A stretch of DNA of 64,000 bases from Rhodococcoides kyotonense (GCF_900188125.1 NZ_FZOW01000014.1:62001-126000); one strand, 5' to 3'; positions 10,162-19,278 are shown, counted from the first letter of the stretch. The notes: generated by a model from the sequence alone, not told the origin. Made by a program: numbers and translations.

Positions 10162-10464
10162 ATGGCGTCGATCACCGAGGACCAGGTCGAACGAGTCCGC
10201 ACACTCGTCGCATCGATCCCCGAGGGACACGTGTCGACGTACGGCGACATCGCGGCGGCGGCGAACCTGTCGAGTCCACGCATCGTCGGATGGATCATGC
10301 GGACCGACTCCGCTGACCTCCCATGGCATCGTGTGCTCTCGGCAAGCGGAAAGCCCGCGGCCCACCTGGCAACACGGCAACTGGAGAAGCTGGTAGCGGA
10401 AGGCGTCGTGGTGCGCGACGGACGAGTCGACCTGAAATCCATCCGGTTCCAGTTCACCGACTAA
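10162..10464 (+). CDS. Alkyltransferase-like protein (ATL; MGMT fold without the reactive cysteine)
   Basis: 100-residue protein with the MGMT DNA-binding fold: STYGDIA (residues 25-31), arginine-finger region SSPRIVGWIM (Arg40) and the active-site loop PWHRV (54-58). The alkyl-accepting cysteine of PCHR is replaced by Trp55, which defines ATL proteins that bind O6-alkylguanine and recruit nucleotide excision repair rather than reverse the damage. It starts ten bases after lipV and occupies the position of Rv3204, annotated as a DNA methyltransferase. The DNA-damage neighbourhood with AdnAB fits. Confidence 0.85.
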   Translation: MASITEDQVERVRTLVASIPEGHVSTYGDIAAAANLSSPRIVGWIMRTDSADLPWHRVLSASGKPAAHLATRQLEKLVAEGVVVRDGRVDLKSIRFQFTD

Positions 10465-10475
10465 CCTCGTCAGGT

Positions 10476-10910
10476 ATGGATCTCGGACAGTTCGACCCCC
10501 GACCGACCGCGAAGTACTCGCTGAAGAAGGCGAGCCCGTTCGTGGCGGCGGCAGGTCTGGTGATCGACGAGGTGTCGGGCACACGCGTCGCCGGCCACAT
10601 CGACCTGTCCGAAGAACACTTCACCCCGTGGGGTGTGGTGCACGGTGGTGTCTACACCACAGCAGTCGAGAGTGCGGCGAGTATCGGTGCGAGCGAGGCC
10701 GTCAAGGACCGAGGCGAATTCGCGGTCGGCGTGCACAACGGAACCGACTTCCTGCGCGCGAGCAAGGGCGGACACGTCGACGTCGTCGCAGAACCGTTGC
10801 AGCAGGGCCGCGTTCAGCAGTTGTGGCTCGTGACCATCACGGCGACGGACAGCGGAAAGACCATCGCGCGTGGTCAGGTTCGTCTGCAGAACGTACCGCT
10901 TCCGACGTGA
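10476..10910 (+). CDS. PaaI-type hotdog-fold acyl-CoA thioesterase
   Basis: 144 residues starting at ATG 10476. The core HFTPWGVVHGGVYTT carries the family HGG motif (HxxPxGxxHGG), with Glu in ESAASIGA seven residues on, the usual hotdog catalytic geometry. The C-terminal half has the NGTDFLRASKGG and ARGQVRLQN pattern of this superfamily. It probably hydrolyses an aromatic or short acyl-CoA; the substrate cannot be told from sequence. The stop overlaps the GTG start of the next gene (GTGA), so the two are co-translated. Confidence 0.85.
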   Translation: MDLGQFDPRPTAKYSLKKASPFVAAAGLVIDEVSGTRVAGHIDLSEEHFTPWGVVHGGVYTTAVESAASIGASEAVKDRGEFAVGVHNGTDFLRASKGGHVDVVAEPLQQGRVQQLWLVTITATDSGKTIARGQVRLQNVPLPT

Positions 10911-12646
10911 GCCGTAGCTCCAGAGACTTCCACGCCGTCGTCCTCGCCGGCGGGGCCGCCCGCCGCATGGGCGGCATCGACAAGCCCGGACTGCGCGTCG
11001 GCGCAACGTCTCTCGTCGAGAAGGCAGTTGACGCGGTCGCAGCAGCCCGACGGATCGTCGTGGTGGGACCTCACCGTGCGAATCTCGCCGACGACATTCT
11101 TCAGACACGCGAGGAGCCGGCCCACTCCGGTCCGGTGTCCGCCATCGCCGCAGGGCTGCAAGCACTTTCGTCGTCGGATTCCGATGTCGTCGTGGTACTC
11201 GCAGCCGATCTCCCGTCCGTCGACGCGGCGTCCATCGCCACTCTGCTTGCCGCGCTCGACGATTCGTCCGCGGTGTTCGCGTCCGATCAGGACGGACGAA
11301 CGCAGTACCTGTTCGGCGCGTGGAGACGATCGGTTCTGGAACAGAAGATCTCCGAACTCGATACGCCGGCAGGACAACCGGTACGGTGCATCCTCCCGGC
11401 CACCTTCGACACGGTGACCATCACCGGTGTCGACGATTGCGATACACCGGCAGACCTGCGCCTCGCTCGGGAACGTAACGCCGTCCACGCGTCGGGAATC
11501 GAGTTCGCACGCGAGAGCATTCGAGAGCAGTTGCCCCCGTTGGCCATCCGCCGCGTTTCGCCGACGGACGCCGAGGGCGGGGTACTCGCGGAACCTCTGA
11601 TCTCCGCTGCCGCACTCCCCCACGTCGACACGTCGGCAATGGACGGTTACGCCGTCTCCGGCGCCGAACCGTGGACTCTCCGGGAAGATGTCGCCTACGC
11701 CGGAACCTCCGGCCTCGGCGCACTGCGTGACGGCGATGCGGTCCGTATCGCGACCGGCGCTCGCGTCCCGTCCGGCGCCACCTCGGTCGTCCGGGACGAA
11801 CACGTCGTCGTCGGCGACGACGGGCGCCTGCGTCGACTCCCGGGCACGCCCGTGAAGGACGATTCGCGCCGACGCGGTGAGGATTGGCAGCCGGAAACCG
11901 AACTCGTCGCCGCCGGCACGACGGTGACGGCAGCCGTGGCCTCGGTCGCCCTCAGTGCCGAAGTGAGCGAAGTGACCATCCGCGGGCCCGTGCGGGCACG
12001 AACAGTGTTCAGCGGCAACGAGATCCGCTCGAAAGGACCGCTCGATCCCGGGCAGACACGCGACAGCATCGGACCGGTACTGCCTCGCTATCTCCGATCG
12101 TGCAGCATCGACACAGCCGATTCGGTGCACCTCGACGACACTGCAGACGCATTCGACGACCTACTCGATCGTTCCACCGACGTCGATCTCCTCGTCGTCG
12201 TCGGGGCAACCGGAGGCGGCGCGGCAGATCAGCTGCGCTCGGCGCTGGAGCGCGCGTCGGCGACGACGATCGTGAACCGGGTCCCGGTTCGCCCCGGTGG
12301 TTCCCAGATCACCGCGGTACTGCCGAACGGCGTTGTCGTACTGGGCCTTCCAGGTAATCCGCTCGCCGCGGTCAGTACGCTCATGATGACGGCACCCGCG
12401 ATCGTCGATGCTCTCACCGGCAGAACCCCGCCCGCGCCGTGGCTCGGATATCTGACCAATACGACCGACGTCGACTCGGACGTCGCGCGCATCGTGCCCG
12501 TCATGCGCGACGGGGCCGGATGGCGAGCCGATGCGGCAGTGCGGACCGCGCACCTGCTACACCTCGTCGGGCACAACGCGTTGGCGGTCGTCCCGCCGCA
12601 CATCAGCCCCGACGAGCCGGTGGAGCTGCTACCCCTACTGCGCTGA
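10907..12646 (+). CDS. MobA-MoeA fusion: molybdopterin nucleotidyltransferase plus molybdenum insertase
   Basis: 579-residue two-domain enzyme for the last steps of molybdenum cofactor synthesis. Residues 8-190 are MobA: nucleotide loop LAGGAARRMGGIDKP (13-27), SGPVSAIAAGL, and AADLPSVDA with Asp101. Residues from about 200 to the end are MoeA: DTSAMDGYAV (241-250), ATGARVPSGA, GDxxxSxG-like FSGNEIRSKG, and the MPT-binding VVVGATGGGAADQL, then VLGLPGNPLA. MobA normally attaches the nucleotide to Mo-molybdopterin while MoeA inserts Mo. GTG start in GTGA overlap with the thioesterase gene. The cofactor would serve an assimilatory nitrate reductase, fitting the adjacent nitrite operon, although no such reductase is in the window. 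Its 3' end overlaps the convergent chelatase gene by 44 bases. Confidence 0.9.
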   Translation: MSRSSRDFHAVVLAGGAARRMGGIDKPGLRVGATSLVEKAVDAVAAARRIVVVGPHRANLADDILQTREEPAHSGPVSAIAAGLQALSSSDSDVVVVLAADLPSVDAASIATLLAALDDSSAVFASDQDGRTQYLFGAWRRSVLEQKISELDTPAGQPVRCILPATFDTVTITGVDDCDTPADLRLARERNAVHASGIEFARESIREQLPPLAIRRVSPTDAEGGVLAEPLISAAALPHVDTSAMDGYAVSGAEPWTLREDVAYAGTSGLGALRDGDAVRIATGARVPSGATSVVRDEHVVVGDDGRLRRLPGTPVKDDSRRRGEDWQPETELVAAGTTVTAAVASVALSAEVSEVTIRGPVRARTVFSGNEIRSKGPLDPGQTRDSIGPVLPRYLRSCSIDTADSVHLDDTADAFDDLLDRSTDVDLLVVVGATGGGAADQLRSALERASATTIVNRVPVRPGGSQITAVLPNGVVVLGLPGNPLAAVSTLMMTAPAIVDALTGRTPPAPWLGYLTNTTDVDSDVARIVPVMRDGAGWRADAAVRTAHLLHLVGHNALAVVPPHISPDEPVELLPLLR

Positions 12647-13334
12647 GTGTCCGTGCACCGGCACGGAACCGATCGACGACGAGATCGACGATGCCCGTAT
12701 GCACGCCGAGGGGATCGGCCACACCGTCGCTGCCCGCGTCGACGAGACGAGAGTGAAAAAGCCCGCGCGCCAACAGGTACGACGCCACGAATACCGTGGC
12801 GTGGCCCTGGCGTCGGAGTTCGGCGACGGCGTCGGGCACAGCGGGCTGCGCAGTCGCGACGTATCCGATACGAACCGGAACCTGGGCGATCTCGGCGAGC
12901 ATCGCCGCGGCACGACGATGCTCACGCAGCGCGCGCGGGTCGGACGAGCCTGCCGCCGCGAACACGATGGCGTCACCTGCATTCCACCCGACGGCGCGGA
13001 GCCGGTCGAGCATGACGCGCGCGAGAACAGGGTCCGGACCCAGTGCCGGAGTGACCATCACACAGGGATGATCGCTGTCGGTGACTTCACGGGGCACATC
13101 GGTGTGCACGTGGTAGCCCGACGCGAGGAATGCCGGAACGACGACGGCCGGGCCGGCCAGCCCGCGGAGAACCTCCGACGGCGACGGACCGAGCACGTCG
13201 ACGAAGGCGACCCGGGTTTCGCCGACCTGCTGTCCGACGGCCTCGGCCAGTTCGGCGATCATCTCGACGCCGCGAGGATTGCGCGTGCCGTGCGCGACCA
13301 GTACGAGGGTCGCATCCACTCCATGAGTGCTCAT
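12603..13334 (-). CDS. Sirohydrochlorin chelatase-like protein (CbiX/SirB family)
   Basis: 243 residues with two chelatase half-domains. The N-terminal half starts LVLVAHGTRNPRG with the catalytic-type histidine; AFLASGYHVHTDVP carries the second His pair, and FAAAGSSDP opens the second half. The family inserts Fe2+ or Co2+ into sirohydrochlorin. As last gene after nirB-nirD it most likely supplies siroheme to NirB. It starts directly at the end of the nnaR-like gene. It corresponds to Rv0259c, which sits beside the Rv0260c and narK3 genes elsewhere in M. tuberculosis. Confidence 0.85.
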   Translation of the reverse strand: MSTHGVDATLVLVAHGTRNPRGVEMIAELAEAVGQQVGETRVAFVDVLGPSPSEVLRGLAGPAVVVPAFLASGYHVHTDVPREVTDSDHPCVMVTPALGPDPVLARVMLDRLRAVGWNAGDAIVFAAAGSSDPRALREHRRAAAMLAEIAQVPVRIGYVATAQPAVPDAVAELRRQGHATVFVASYLLARGLFHSRLVDAGSDGVADPLGVHTGIVDLVVDRFRAGARTLSAVGVAAPPARRG

Positions 13335-14549
13335 CTAGTACTTGCTCCCTTCGGGAAGCCGAATCGGGGGTGTGGACGGCCGTGTCGGAGTCTGCTCGTC
13401 GTCGCGCTCGACATCAGCCGGGTCGATCGCGAGTCGATAACCTCGTTTCACCACTGTCTGAATCGTTTTCGGAGCGCCGAGCGACGACCGAAGCCGCGTC
13501 ATGGCGGTCTCGACGGCGTGTGTGTCGTCGCCACCACCGGGCAACGACGCGAGTAGTTCGTCGCGCGAGACGACTTTCCCTGGCCTGCGAGCGAGGGTCT
13601 TGACCAACGCCATCCCTGCGGGCGACACGGACCGCACGGTGCCGTCGACGACGACGCATCGACCCCGAACGCTGATCGTGTGCCCGCCCGCGTCCATCGG
13701 CCTCGCCCGACGCGGCAGCTCCTCGGCGATATGCCGAGCCAGCGCACCGAGACGCGCACGGGCAGGCTGCGTCGTCGGGACGTCCAGTTCTTCGAGAGGC
13801 GCCGCCGTCACCGGGCCGACGCACACGGGCAGCACCCGTGTGCGCAGCGACTGCAACAGCGGTTCGAGAACGCCGTTCTCATGGGCGCGCATCAGCAGTG
13901 AGGCCACCGCAGGGGCGCTGGTGAAGCTGATGGCGTCGAGATCGCCGACGACGACCGCTTCGATCATGCGGTCCATCGGCGTGCCGTCGTCGGGTGCCGT
14001 CCAGCGATACACGGGGACGGGTACGACCTCGGCGCCCGCGTCACGCAGGACTTCGCAGAAGTCGGGCACCGGCTCCCATTCGGTCGTTGCCCCGTGCAGT
14101 TGCACGGCGATGCGCTTTCCGCGCACACCCTCGTCCAGCAGATGTTCGAGGACTTCCGCGGAGGATTCCGACGCAGGAGACCACTCCTCGCGGAGGTCCG
14201 CCGCCCGGATCGCGCCCTTCGCCTTGGGACCGCGCGCCAACACCCTCGACGACGCCAGCGCACGCCCCAGACTTTCCGCCTGCCCCCAGCCGTCGGCCGC
14301 TTCGATCCAGCCTCGGAATCCGATTCCGGTTGTGGCGACGGTGATTTCGGGGGGCTCGGCGATGATGGCCTCGGTGACGCGTTCGAGTTCCGCGTCATCC
14401 GCGAGCGGGATGATCCGAATGGCCGGGGCATGCATCACCGATGCACCCCGACGCTCCAGCAACGTGGCGAACTCTTCAGCGCGCCGCGACGCTGTGACCC
14501 CGACGGCGAACCCTGCCAGAGGCGACGTGGCCTCGGCGGCTTCGCTCAT
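13335..14549 (-). CDS. nnaR: HemD-like/winged-helix transcriptional regulator (NnaR type)
   Basis: 404-residue fusion of a uroporphyrinogen-III synthase-like domain (about residues 10-265, starting LAGFAVGVTASRRAEEF) and an OmpR-type winged helix (about 295-385; GKVVSRDELLASLPGGG, then AVETAMTRLRSSLG and VVKRGYRLAID). Proteins of this architecture (NnaR in Streptomyces and Mycobacterium, Rv0260c) co-activate nitrate/nitrite assimilation genes with GlnR. The HemD part may sense a tetrapyrrole precursor; that is inference. The ATG at 14549 gives ATGA overlap with nirD, better than an upstream in-frame start inside nirD. Confidence 0.85.
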   Translation of the reverse strand: MSEAAEATSPLAGFAVGVTASRRAEEFATLLERRGASVMHAPAIRIIPLADDAELERVTEAIIAEPPEITVATTGIGFRGWIEAADGWGQAESLGRALASSRVLARGPKAKGAIRAADLREEWSPASESSAEVLEHLLDEGVRGKRIAVQLHGATTEWEPVPDFCEVLRDAGAEVVPVPVYRWTAPDDGTPMDRMIEAVVVGDLDAISFTSAPAVASLLMRAHENGVLEPLLQSLRTRVLPVCVGPVTAAPLEELDVPTTQPARARLGALARHIAEELPRRARPMDAGGHTISVRGRCVVVDGTVRSVSPAGMALVKTLARRPGKVVSRDELLASLPGGGDDTHAVETAMTRLRSSLGAPKTIQTVVKRGYRLAIDPADVERDDEQTPTRPSTPPIRLPEGSKY

Positions 14550-14953
14550 GTCGTCGCGCCCCGCACGAAGATCACGCCGCTCGTCACCTTGGTCTCGAAC
14601 GAACCGAGGCCGACTGCCTCGTCGTCGAGGCAACGGCCGTCGACCAGTGAGAAGACCTGCTTGAGCAGAGGCGAGGCGACAGTGGGTTCACCGGCACGGT
14701 CTCCCACGAGCCCCCGGGACATGACAGCTGCCCGACCGAACGGGTCGATGTTCCCGACGGCGTGCAGTTCCCCACCGGGAAGCATGAACAACGCGACCTG
14801 CGTGCCTCCACGCAGGAGCACCGCGACGCCTCGGCCGGGCACCAGTGTGTCGATCGCGCACGCTGCCGTCCATTCACGGGCAGAGTGCGTCCCGATCTGA
14901 TGAGCAGACTGCGTGGTCCGGTCCGCGCTGGTTCGAGTATCGATGACAGTCAT
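14546..14953 (-). CDS. nirD: Nitrite reductase [NAD(P)H] small subunit NirD
   Basis: 135-residue Rieske-like-fold small subunit of cytoplasmic assimilatory nitrite reductase. The fold shows as VPGRGVAVLLRGGTQVALF, then HAVGNIDPFGRAAVMSRGLVG and VFSLVDGRCLDD. It lacks the iron-sulfur cysteines and histidines of true Rieske proteins, as is normal for NirD. Translationally coupled to nnaR downstream and 107 bases from nirB upstream; that gap holds no further gene. Confidence 0.92.
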   Translation of the reverse strand: MTVIDTRTSADRTTQSAHQIGTHSAREWTAACAIDTLVPGRGVAVLLRGGTQVALFMLPGGELHAVGNIDPFGRAAVMSRGLVGDRAGEPTVASPLLKQVFSLVDGRCLDDEAVGLGSFETKVTSGVIFVRGATT

Positions 14954-15060
14954 GACGTACCTCCTGGTGCTATTGCACGTTGCCGATGTTTCTTCGTCGT
15001 TAAGCGGCCATTACTGCGGTGTGCACATGCGATCAGTTCCTGCAGTGCGTCGATGACAGG

Positions 15061-17556
15061 TCACGCACCCACGCGCGGCATCCCCATCAGCACGGGCACC
15101 TTGCGCGAGCCCGAGTCGTCGAACGAGATCGTCGGATCCGCTTCGTCCGGTGCGTTCACGAAGGACACGAACCGTCCCAGCTTCTCCTCGTCCTCGAGCA
15201 CGCCGGCCCACTCGTCCTTGTACCCGGCCACATGGCGCTCCATGTCCGCTTCGAGCTCGGCTCCGATTCCGAGACTGTCCTCGCAGACGATTGCCTTCAG
15301 GTGATCGAGACCGCCGTCGAGCGATTCGAGCCACGGCGCCGTCCGCTGCAGGCGGTCGGCGGTCCGTACGTAGAACATCAGGTAGCGGTCGATGTAGCTG
15401 ACGAGTGTCGCGTCGTCGAGGTTCGACGCCAGCAGCTGTGCATGCTTCGGCGATTGGCCTCCGTTGCCTGCGACGTAGAGATTCCATCCACCTTCGGTCG
15501 CGATGACACCGACGTCTTTGCCGCGCGCCTCTGCGCATTCACGGGCGCACCCGGACACGCCGAACTTGATCTTGTGCGGCGACCGCAGTCCGCGGTAGCG
15601 GTTCTCGAGGTCGACGGCCATGCCCACCGAGTCCTGCACTCCGTAACGGCACCAGCTCGATCCGACGCAGCTCTTGACCGTGCGCAACGACTTGCCGTAC
15701 GCCTGGCCGGACTCCATGCCCGCGTCGACGAGTCGTTTCCAGATCGCAGGTAACTGCTCGACGCGAGCGCCGAACAGGTCGATGCGCTGGCCGCCGGTGA
15801 CCTTCGTGTACAGCCCGAAGTCGCGAGCGACCTCGCCGATCACGATGAGCTGCTCGGGTGTGCACTCTCCACCCGGCATCCGCGGCACCACCGAGTAGGT
15901 GCCGTTCTTCTGGATGTTGGCGAGGAAGTGGTCGTTGGTGTCCTGCAGCGACGCCTGTTCGCCGTCCAGGATGTGATCCGACGACGTCGACGCCAGGATC
16001 GACGCGACGACAGGCTTGCAGATGTCGCAGCCGGTTCCCTTGCCGTACTTGGCGATCAGTGACGAGAACGTCCGAGTGTTCGTGGCACGCACGATCTCGA
16101 ACAACTCGGCGCGGGACTGAGAGAAGTGCTCGCACAACGACTTCGACAACACGACACCGGATGCGGCGAGGAGTTGCTTGATCGACGGGAGGCAGCCACC
16201 ACACGTCGTGCCTGCGGTGGTGCAACTCTTCACCGATGCCAGATCGCATGCACCGTCGGCGATGGCACCGCAGATCGCACCCTTGGTCACGCCGTTGCAC
16301 GAGCAGATCTCGGCGTCGTCCGGTAGTGCACCGATCCCGACCTGCTCGGCGGCCGGTGAGATCAACGAGCCGGGATCGCCGGGCAGTTCACGCCCGACGA
16401 GCGGACGCAGCAGGGAATAGGCGGTCGCGTCGCCGACGAGGATTCCGCCGAGGAGCGTCTTCGCGTCGTCGGACACGACGAGTTTGGCGTAGGTGCCCTT
16501 CGGCGCATCGCTGAAGACGACCTCGAGCGCGCCCGGCGTTGCGGCCATCGCGTCGCCGAAACTCGCGACGTCGACGCCCATGAGCTTGAGCTTGGTGGAC
16601 ATGTCGGCGCCCGGGAATTCGGCTGCACCCCCGAGCAATCGGTCGGCGACGACCTCGGCCGTCGAATATCCGGGCGCGACGAGTCCGTAGCAACGACCTT
16701 CGACGGCCGCGCATTCACCGATGGCGTAGATGTCGTGATCCGCTGTGCGGCAGCCGATGTCGACCATGATGCCGCCGCGCTCACCGACGTCGAGACCGCA
16801 GTCCCTGGCCAATTGGTCCTGCGGCCGAACACCCGCCGAGAACACCAGGAGTGCGGCGTCGATGACCGAGCCGTCCGACAGTTCCACCGACAGACCGGCA
16901 CCGTCGTTCTCCGTGATCGACGACGTTCCGACGCCCGTGTGCACGTGCAGTCCGAGATCGGTGACGAGGCGGGCCAGCAGCGCGCCACCGCCCTCGTCGA
17001 CCTGAAGCGGCATCAGACGCGGCGCGAACTCGACGACGTGCGGCGTCATGCCCATCTTCTTCAGCGCGTTGGCAGCTTCGAGGCCGAGCAATCCGCCACC
17101 GACGACCACGCCGACCGCGCCCGGGCCTGCAGCATCCGCCCGAGCCCGGATTTGGTCGAGGTCGTCCAGGGTGCGGTAGACGAAGCAGGCGTCCAGATCG
17201 TGGCCGGATATCGGCGGCACGAAAGGGTAAGAGCCCGTGGCGAATACGAGCGCGTCGTAGTCCACGATGTCACCGGCCGACGTCGCGACCGTCTTCGCCG
17301 TGCGATCGATGCTGTCGGCCCGCACCCCGATCCTCATGTCGACGGCGCTGTCACCGAGATAGTCGTTGCCCGCGAGCGCGAGTTCCTTGTGATCCCAGGC
17401 CCCGACATAGGACGACAGACCGACGCGGTCGTAGGCCGGCAGTGCCTCCTCGCACAGCACTGTGATTTTCCAGTCGGTCCCTTCGTCGCGAGCGCGCAGC
17501 GCCTCCACGAACCGGTGACCGACCATTCCGTGTCCTACTACCACCGCGTTCTTCAT
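15061..17556 (-). CDS. nirB: Nitrite reductase [NAD(P)H] large subunit NirB
   Basis: 831-residue siroheme enzyme reducing nitrite to ammonium with NAD(P)H. Domain order: FAD-binding oxidoreductase with GHGMVG (residues 8-13) and second Rossmann loop GGGLLG; a BFD-like [2Fe-2S] domain with CSCNG and CTTAGTTCGGC; the nitrite/sulfite reductase ferredoxin half; and the catalytic domain with the 4Fe-4S/siroheme cysteines 630, 636 (CVGSSWC), 670 and 674 (GCAREC). The start at 17556 gives the expected MKNAVVVGHG N-terminus; 67 extra in-frame residues upstream look non-coding. Operon order narK-nirB-nirD. Confidence 0.95.
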   Translation of the reverse strand: MKNAVVVGHGMVGHRFVEALRARDEGTDWKITVLCEEALPAYDRVGLSSYVGAWDHKELALAGNDYLGDSAVDMRIGVRADSIDRTAKTVATSAGDIVDYDALVFATGSYPFVPPISGHDLDACFVYRTLDDLDQIRARADAAGPGAVGVVVGGGLLGLEAANALKKMGMTPHVVEFAPRLMPLQVDEGGGALLARLVTDLGLHVHTGVGTSSITENDGAGLSVELSDGSVIDAALLVFSAGVRPQDQLARDCGLDVGERGGIMVDIGCRTADHDIYAIGECAAVEGRCYGLVAPGYSTAEVVADRLLGGAAEFPGADMSTKLKLMGVDVASFGDAMAATPGALEVVFSDAPKGTYAKLVVSDDAKTLLGGILVGDATAYSLLRPLVGRELPGDPGSLISPAAEQVGIGALPDDAEICSCNGVTKGAICGAIADGACDLASVKSCTTAGTTCGGCLPSIKQLLAASGVVLSKSLCEHFSQSRAELFEIVRATNTRTFSSLIAKYGKGTGCDICKPVVASILASTSSDHILDGEQASLQDTNDHFLANIQKNGTYSVVPRMPGGECTPEQLIVIGEVARDFGLYTKVTGGQRIDLFGARVEQLPAIWKRLVDAGMESGQAYGKSLRTVKSCVGSSWCRYGVQDSVGMAVDLENRYRGLRSPHKIKFGVSGCARECAEARGKDVGVIATEGGWNLYVAGNGGQSPKHAQLLASNLDDATLVSYIDRYLMFYVRTADRLQRTAPWLESLDGGLDHLKAIVCEDSLGIGAELEADMERHVAGYKDEWAGVLEDEEKLGRFVSFVNAPDEADPTISFDDSGSRKVPVLMGMPRVGA

Positions 17557-17623
17557 CTGCGGTCCTTTCCCGAAAGTACTTGTAGAACGATGCTCGAGTA
17601 TCGAAATGACCCGTGGAGTGGAG

Positions 17624-19102
17624 TCAGACGGCGACGGTGGCGTCGGCCCCTGCGACGACCCGCGGCTTGCGCAGGTACACAGCCCAGGTGACGGCGCAGC
17701 AGACGACGTAGAAGGCGAGGAAGACCCAGAAGGCCGTCGTGGCCGATTTGGCCTCACCGGAGTACGAGGCGCGCAGCACCAGGTTGATGCCGACGCCGCC
17801 CAGAGCGCCGATGGCGCCTGCGATTCCGATCAGTGCGCCGGACATCTTGCGCGACCAGTGCTGCTGCTCGTCGATCGTCATTCCCTGCAGTTCGGTCGAC
17901 TTCGCGGCGAAGATCGCGGGGATCATCTTGTAGACCGAACCGTTGCCGAGGCCGGACAGCAGGAAGAGCAGGATGAATCCGACGACGAAGAGCGCCATCA
18001 TCGTTCCGCTCGCGGCGCCGGCCGTGTTGTCGTCCCACGTGCTTGCCGCGACGAGGATGCCGGTCGAGAAGACCATCGCGACGAACGTGTAGAGCGTGAT
18101 CTTGCCGCCACCGATCTTGTCGGCGAGCTTGCCGCCGAACGGACGCGAGATGGATCCGAGAAGCGGTCCGAGGAAAGCGATCTGAGCTGCGTGCAGCGAA
18201 GCCTGTGCCTGCTGCGCGGCGGTCGCGGGGGCGCCGTCGGTCAGTCCGGCGAGGAAGTTGATCTGCAGAACCTGCCCGAACGCGAAGCTGAATCCGATGA
18301 ACGAGCCGAACGTACCGATGTAGAGGAAGGCGATCCACCAGGAATCGGAGAAGCGGAGCACGTCGATCATCGAGCGGCCGTTGGTCTTCTGGTTCTCGAG
18401 GTTGTCCATGAACAGTGCCGCGCCGACGGCAGCGATGGCGATGAAGACGAGGTATACGGCACAGACGATTTCGGGTGCCGTGTTGCCGATCGTCGCGATG
18501 ACGAGCAAGCCGATCAACTGGATGACCGGTACGCCGATGTTGCCGCCGCCCGCGTTCAGCCCTAGCGCCCAACCCTTTTCACGCTGCGGGTAGAACGCGT
18601 TGATGTTGGTCATCGACGACGCGAAGTTGCCACCACCGAGACCGGCGAACGCGGCGATCACGATGTACGTGGTGTACGACGCCGGATTCATCATGAAGTA
18701 CATCGTCAGAATCGTCGGTACGAGTAGGACGAGAGCGCTGAAGATCGTCCAGTTGCGTCCGCCGAACTTCGCCGTCGCGAAGGTGTACGGGATACGCAGA
18801 ATGCCACCGACGAGGGTGGGTACGGCGACGAGGAAGAACTTGCCCGCCGCGTCGATGCCGTACACCGACACCGGCATGAACAGCACCATGACCGACCAGA
18901 TGGACCAGATCGAGAATCCCACGTGCTCGGCGACGACGGACCAGATCAGGTTGCGCTTGGCGATGGCCTTGCCGCCGCCTTCCCACGCCTCGACGTCCTC
19001 GGAATTCCAGTGGGTGATGCGATGGTTGATCGACACGGGAACTGTGCCCGGTGATGCAGGAGAACCCGGCACCGCGGATTCTGTGTGGGAAACGCTGGTC
19101 AC
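17624..19102 (-). CDS. narK: Nitrate/nitrite MFS transporter (NarK/NasA family)
   Basis: 492-residue, roughly 12-helix MFS transporter. Diagnostic NarK glycine-rich stretches are visible: GLGGGNFASSMTNINAFYP and, in the second half, GLGNGSVYKMIP. It imports nitrate and/or exchanges nitrite across the plasma membrane. As first gene of the operon it feeds NirBD. The start ATG at 19102 has a purine-rich GGAGG-type site just upstream on the minus strand. The upstream 176 bases before the 19279-19318 hairpin must contain the operon promoter. Confidence 0.92.
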   Translation of the reverse strand: MTSVSHTESAVPGSPASPGTVPVSINHRITHWNSEDVEAWEGGGKAIAKRNLIWSVVAEHVGFSIWSIWSVMVLFMPVSVYGIDAAGKFFLVAVPTLVGGILRIPYTFATAKFGGRNWTIFSALVLLVPTILTMYFMMNPASYTTYIVIAAFAGLGGGNFASSMTNINAFYPQREKGWALGLNAGGGNIGVPVIQLIGLLVIATIGNTAPEIVCAVYLVFIAIAAVGAALFMDNLENQKTNGRSMIDVLRFSDSWWIAFLYIGTFGSFIGFSFAFGQVLQINFLAGLTDGAPATAAQQAQASLHAAQIAFLGPLLGSISRPFGGKLADKIGGGKITLYTFVAMVFSTGILVAASTWDDNTAGAASGTMMALFVVGFILLFLLSGLGNGSVYKMIPAIFAAKSTELQGMTIDEQQHWSRKMSGALIGIAGAIGALGGVGINLVLRASYSGEAKSATTAFWVFLAFYVVCCAVTWAVYLRKPRVVAGADATVAV

Positions 19103-19171
19103 GTTGGAGCCTCCTGATAAGGGATGGAGCTATCAAGGTAGAAAACCGATGTTTCGAAGGCGCTGCATGCC

Positions 19172-19187
19172 GTGACTTGACGGTGAA
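19172..19187. promoter_or_regulatory. Weak candidate GlnR-type site upstream of narK
   Basis: GTGAC TTGACG GTGAA lies about 75 bases upstream of the narK start. The actinobacterial GlnR consensus is roughly GTNAC-N6-GNAAC; the first half-site fits and the second has two mismatches. Supporting context is only the expected GlnR/NnaR control of nitrite genes. Confidence 0.25.
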
Positions 19188-19278
19188 ATCTCGCTCACCA
19201 ACCGCATTTGCCCGAAGTGAGACGGTTGTGGACCACGTCGGAGCTACGCGAAACCGCAGGCAGAGGCCCTATACGACG

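Noticed and set aside
19172-19187. A confident GlnR binding site assignment before narK
   Set aside because: Only one half-site fits; kept as a low-confidence candidate only.
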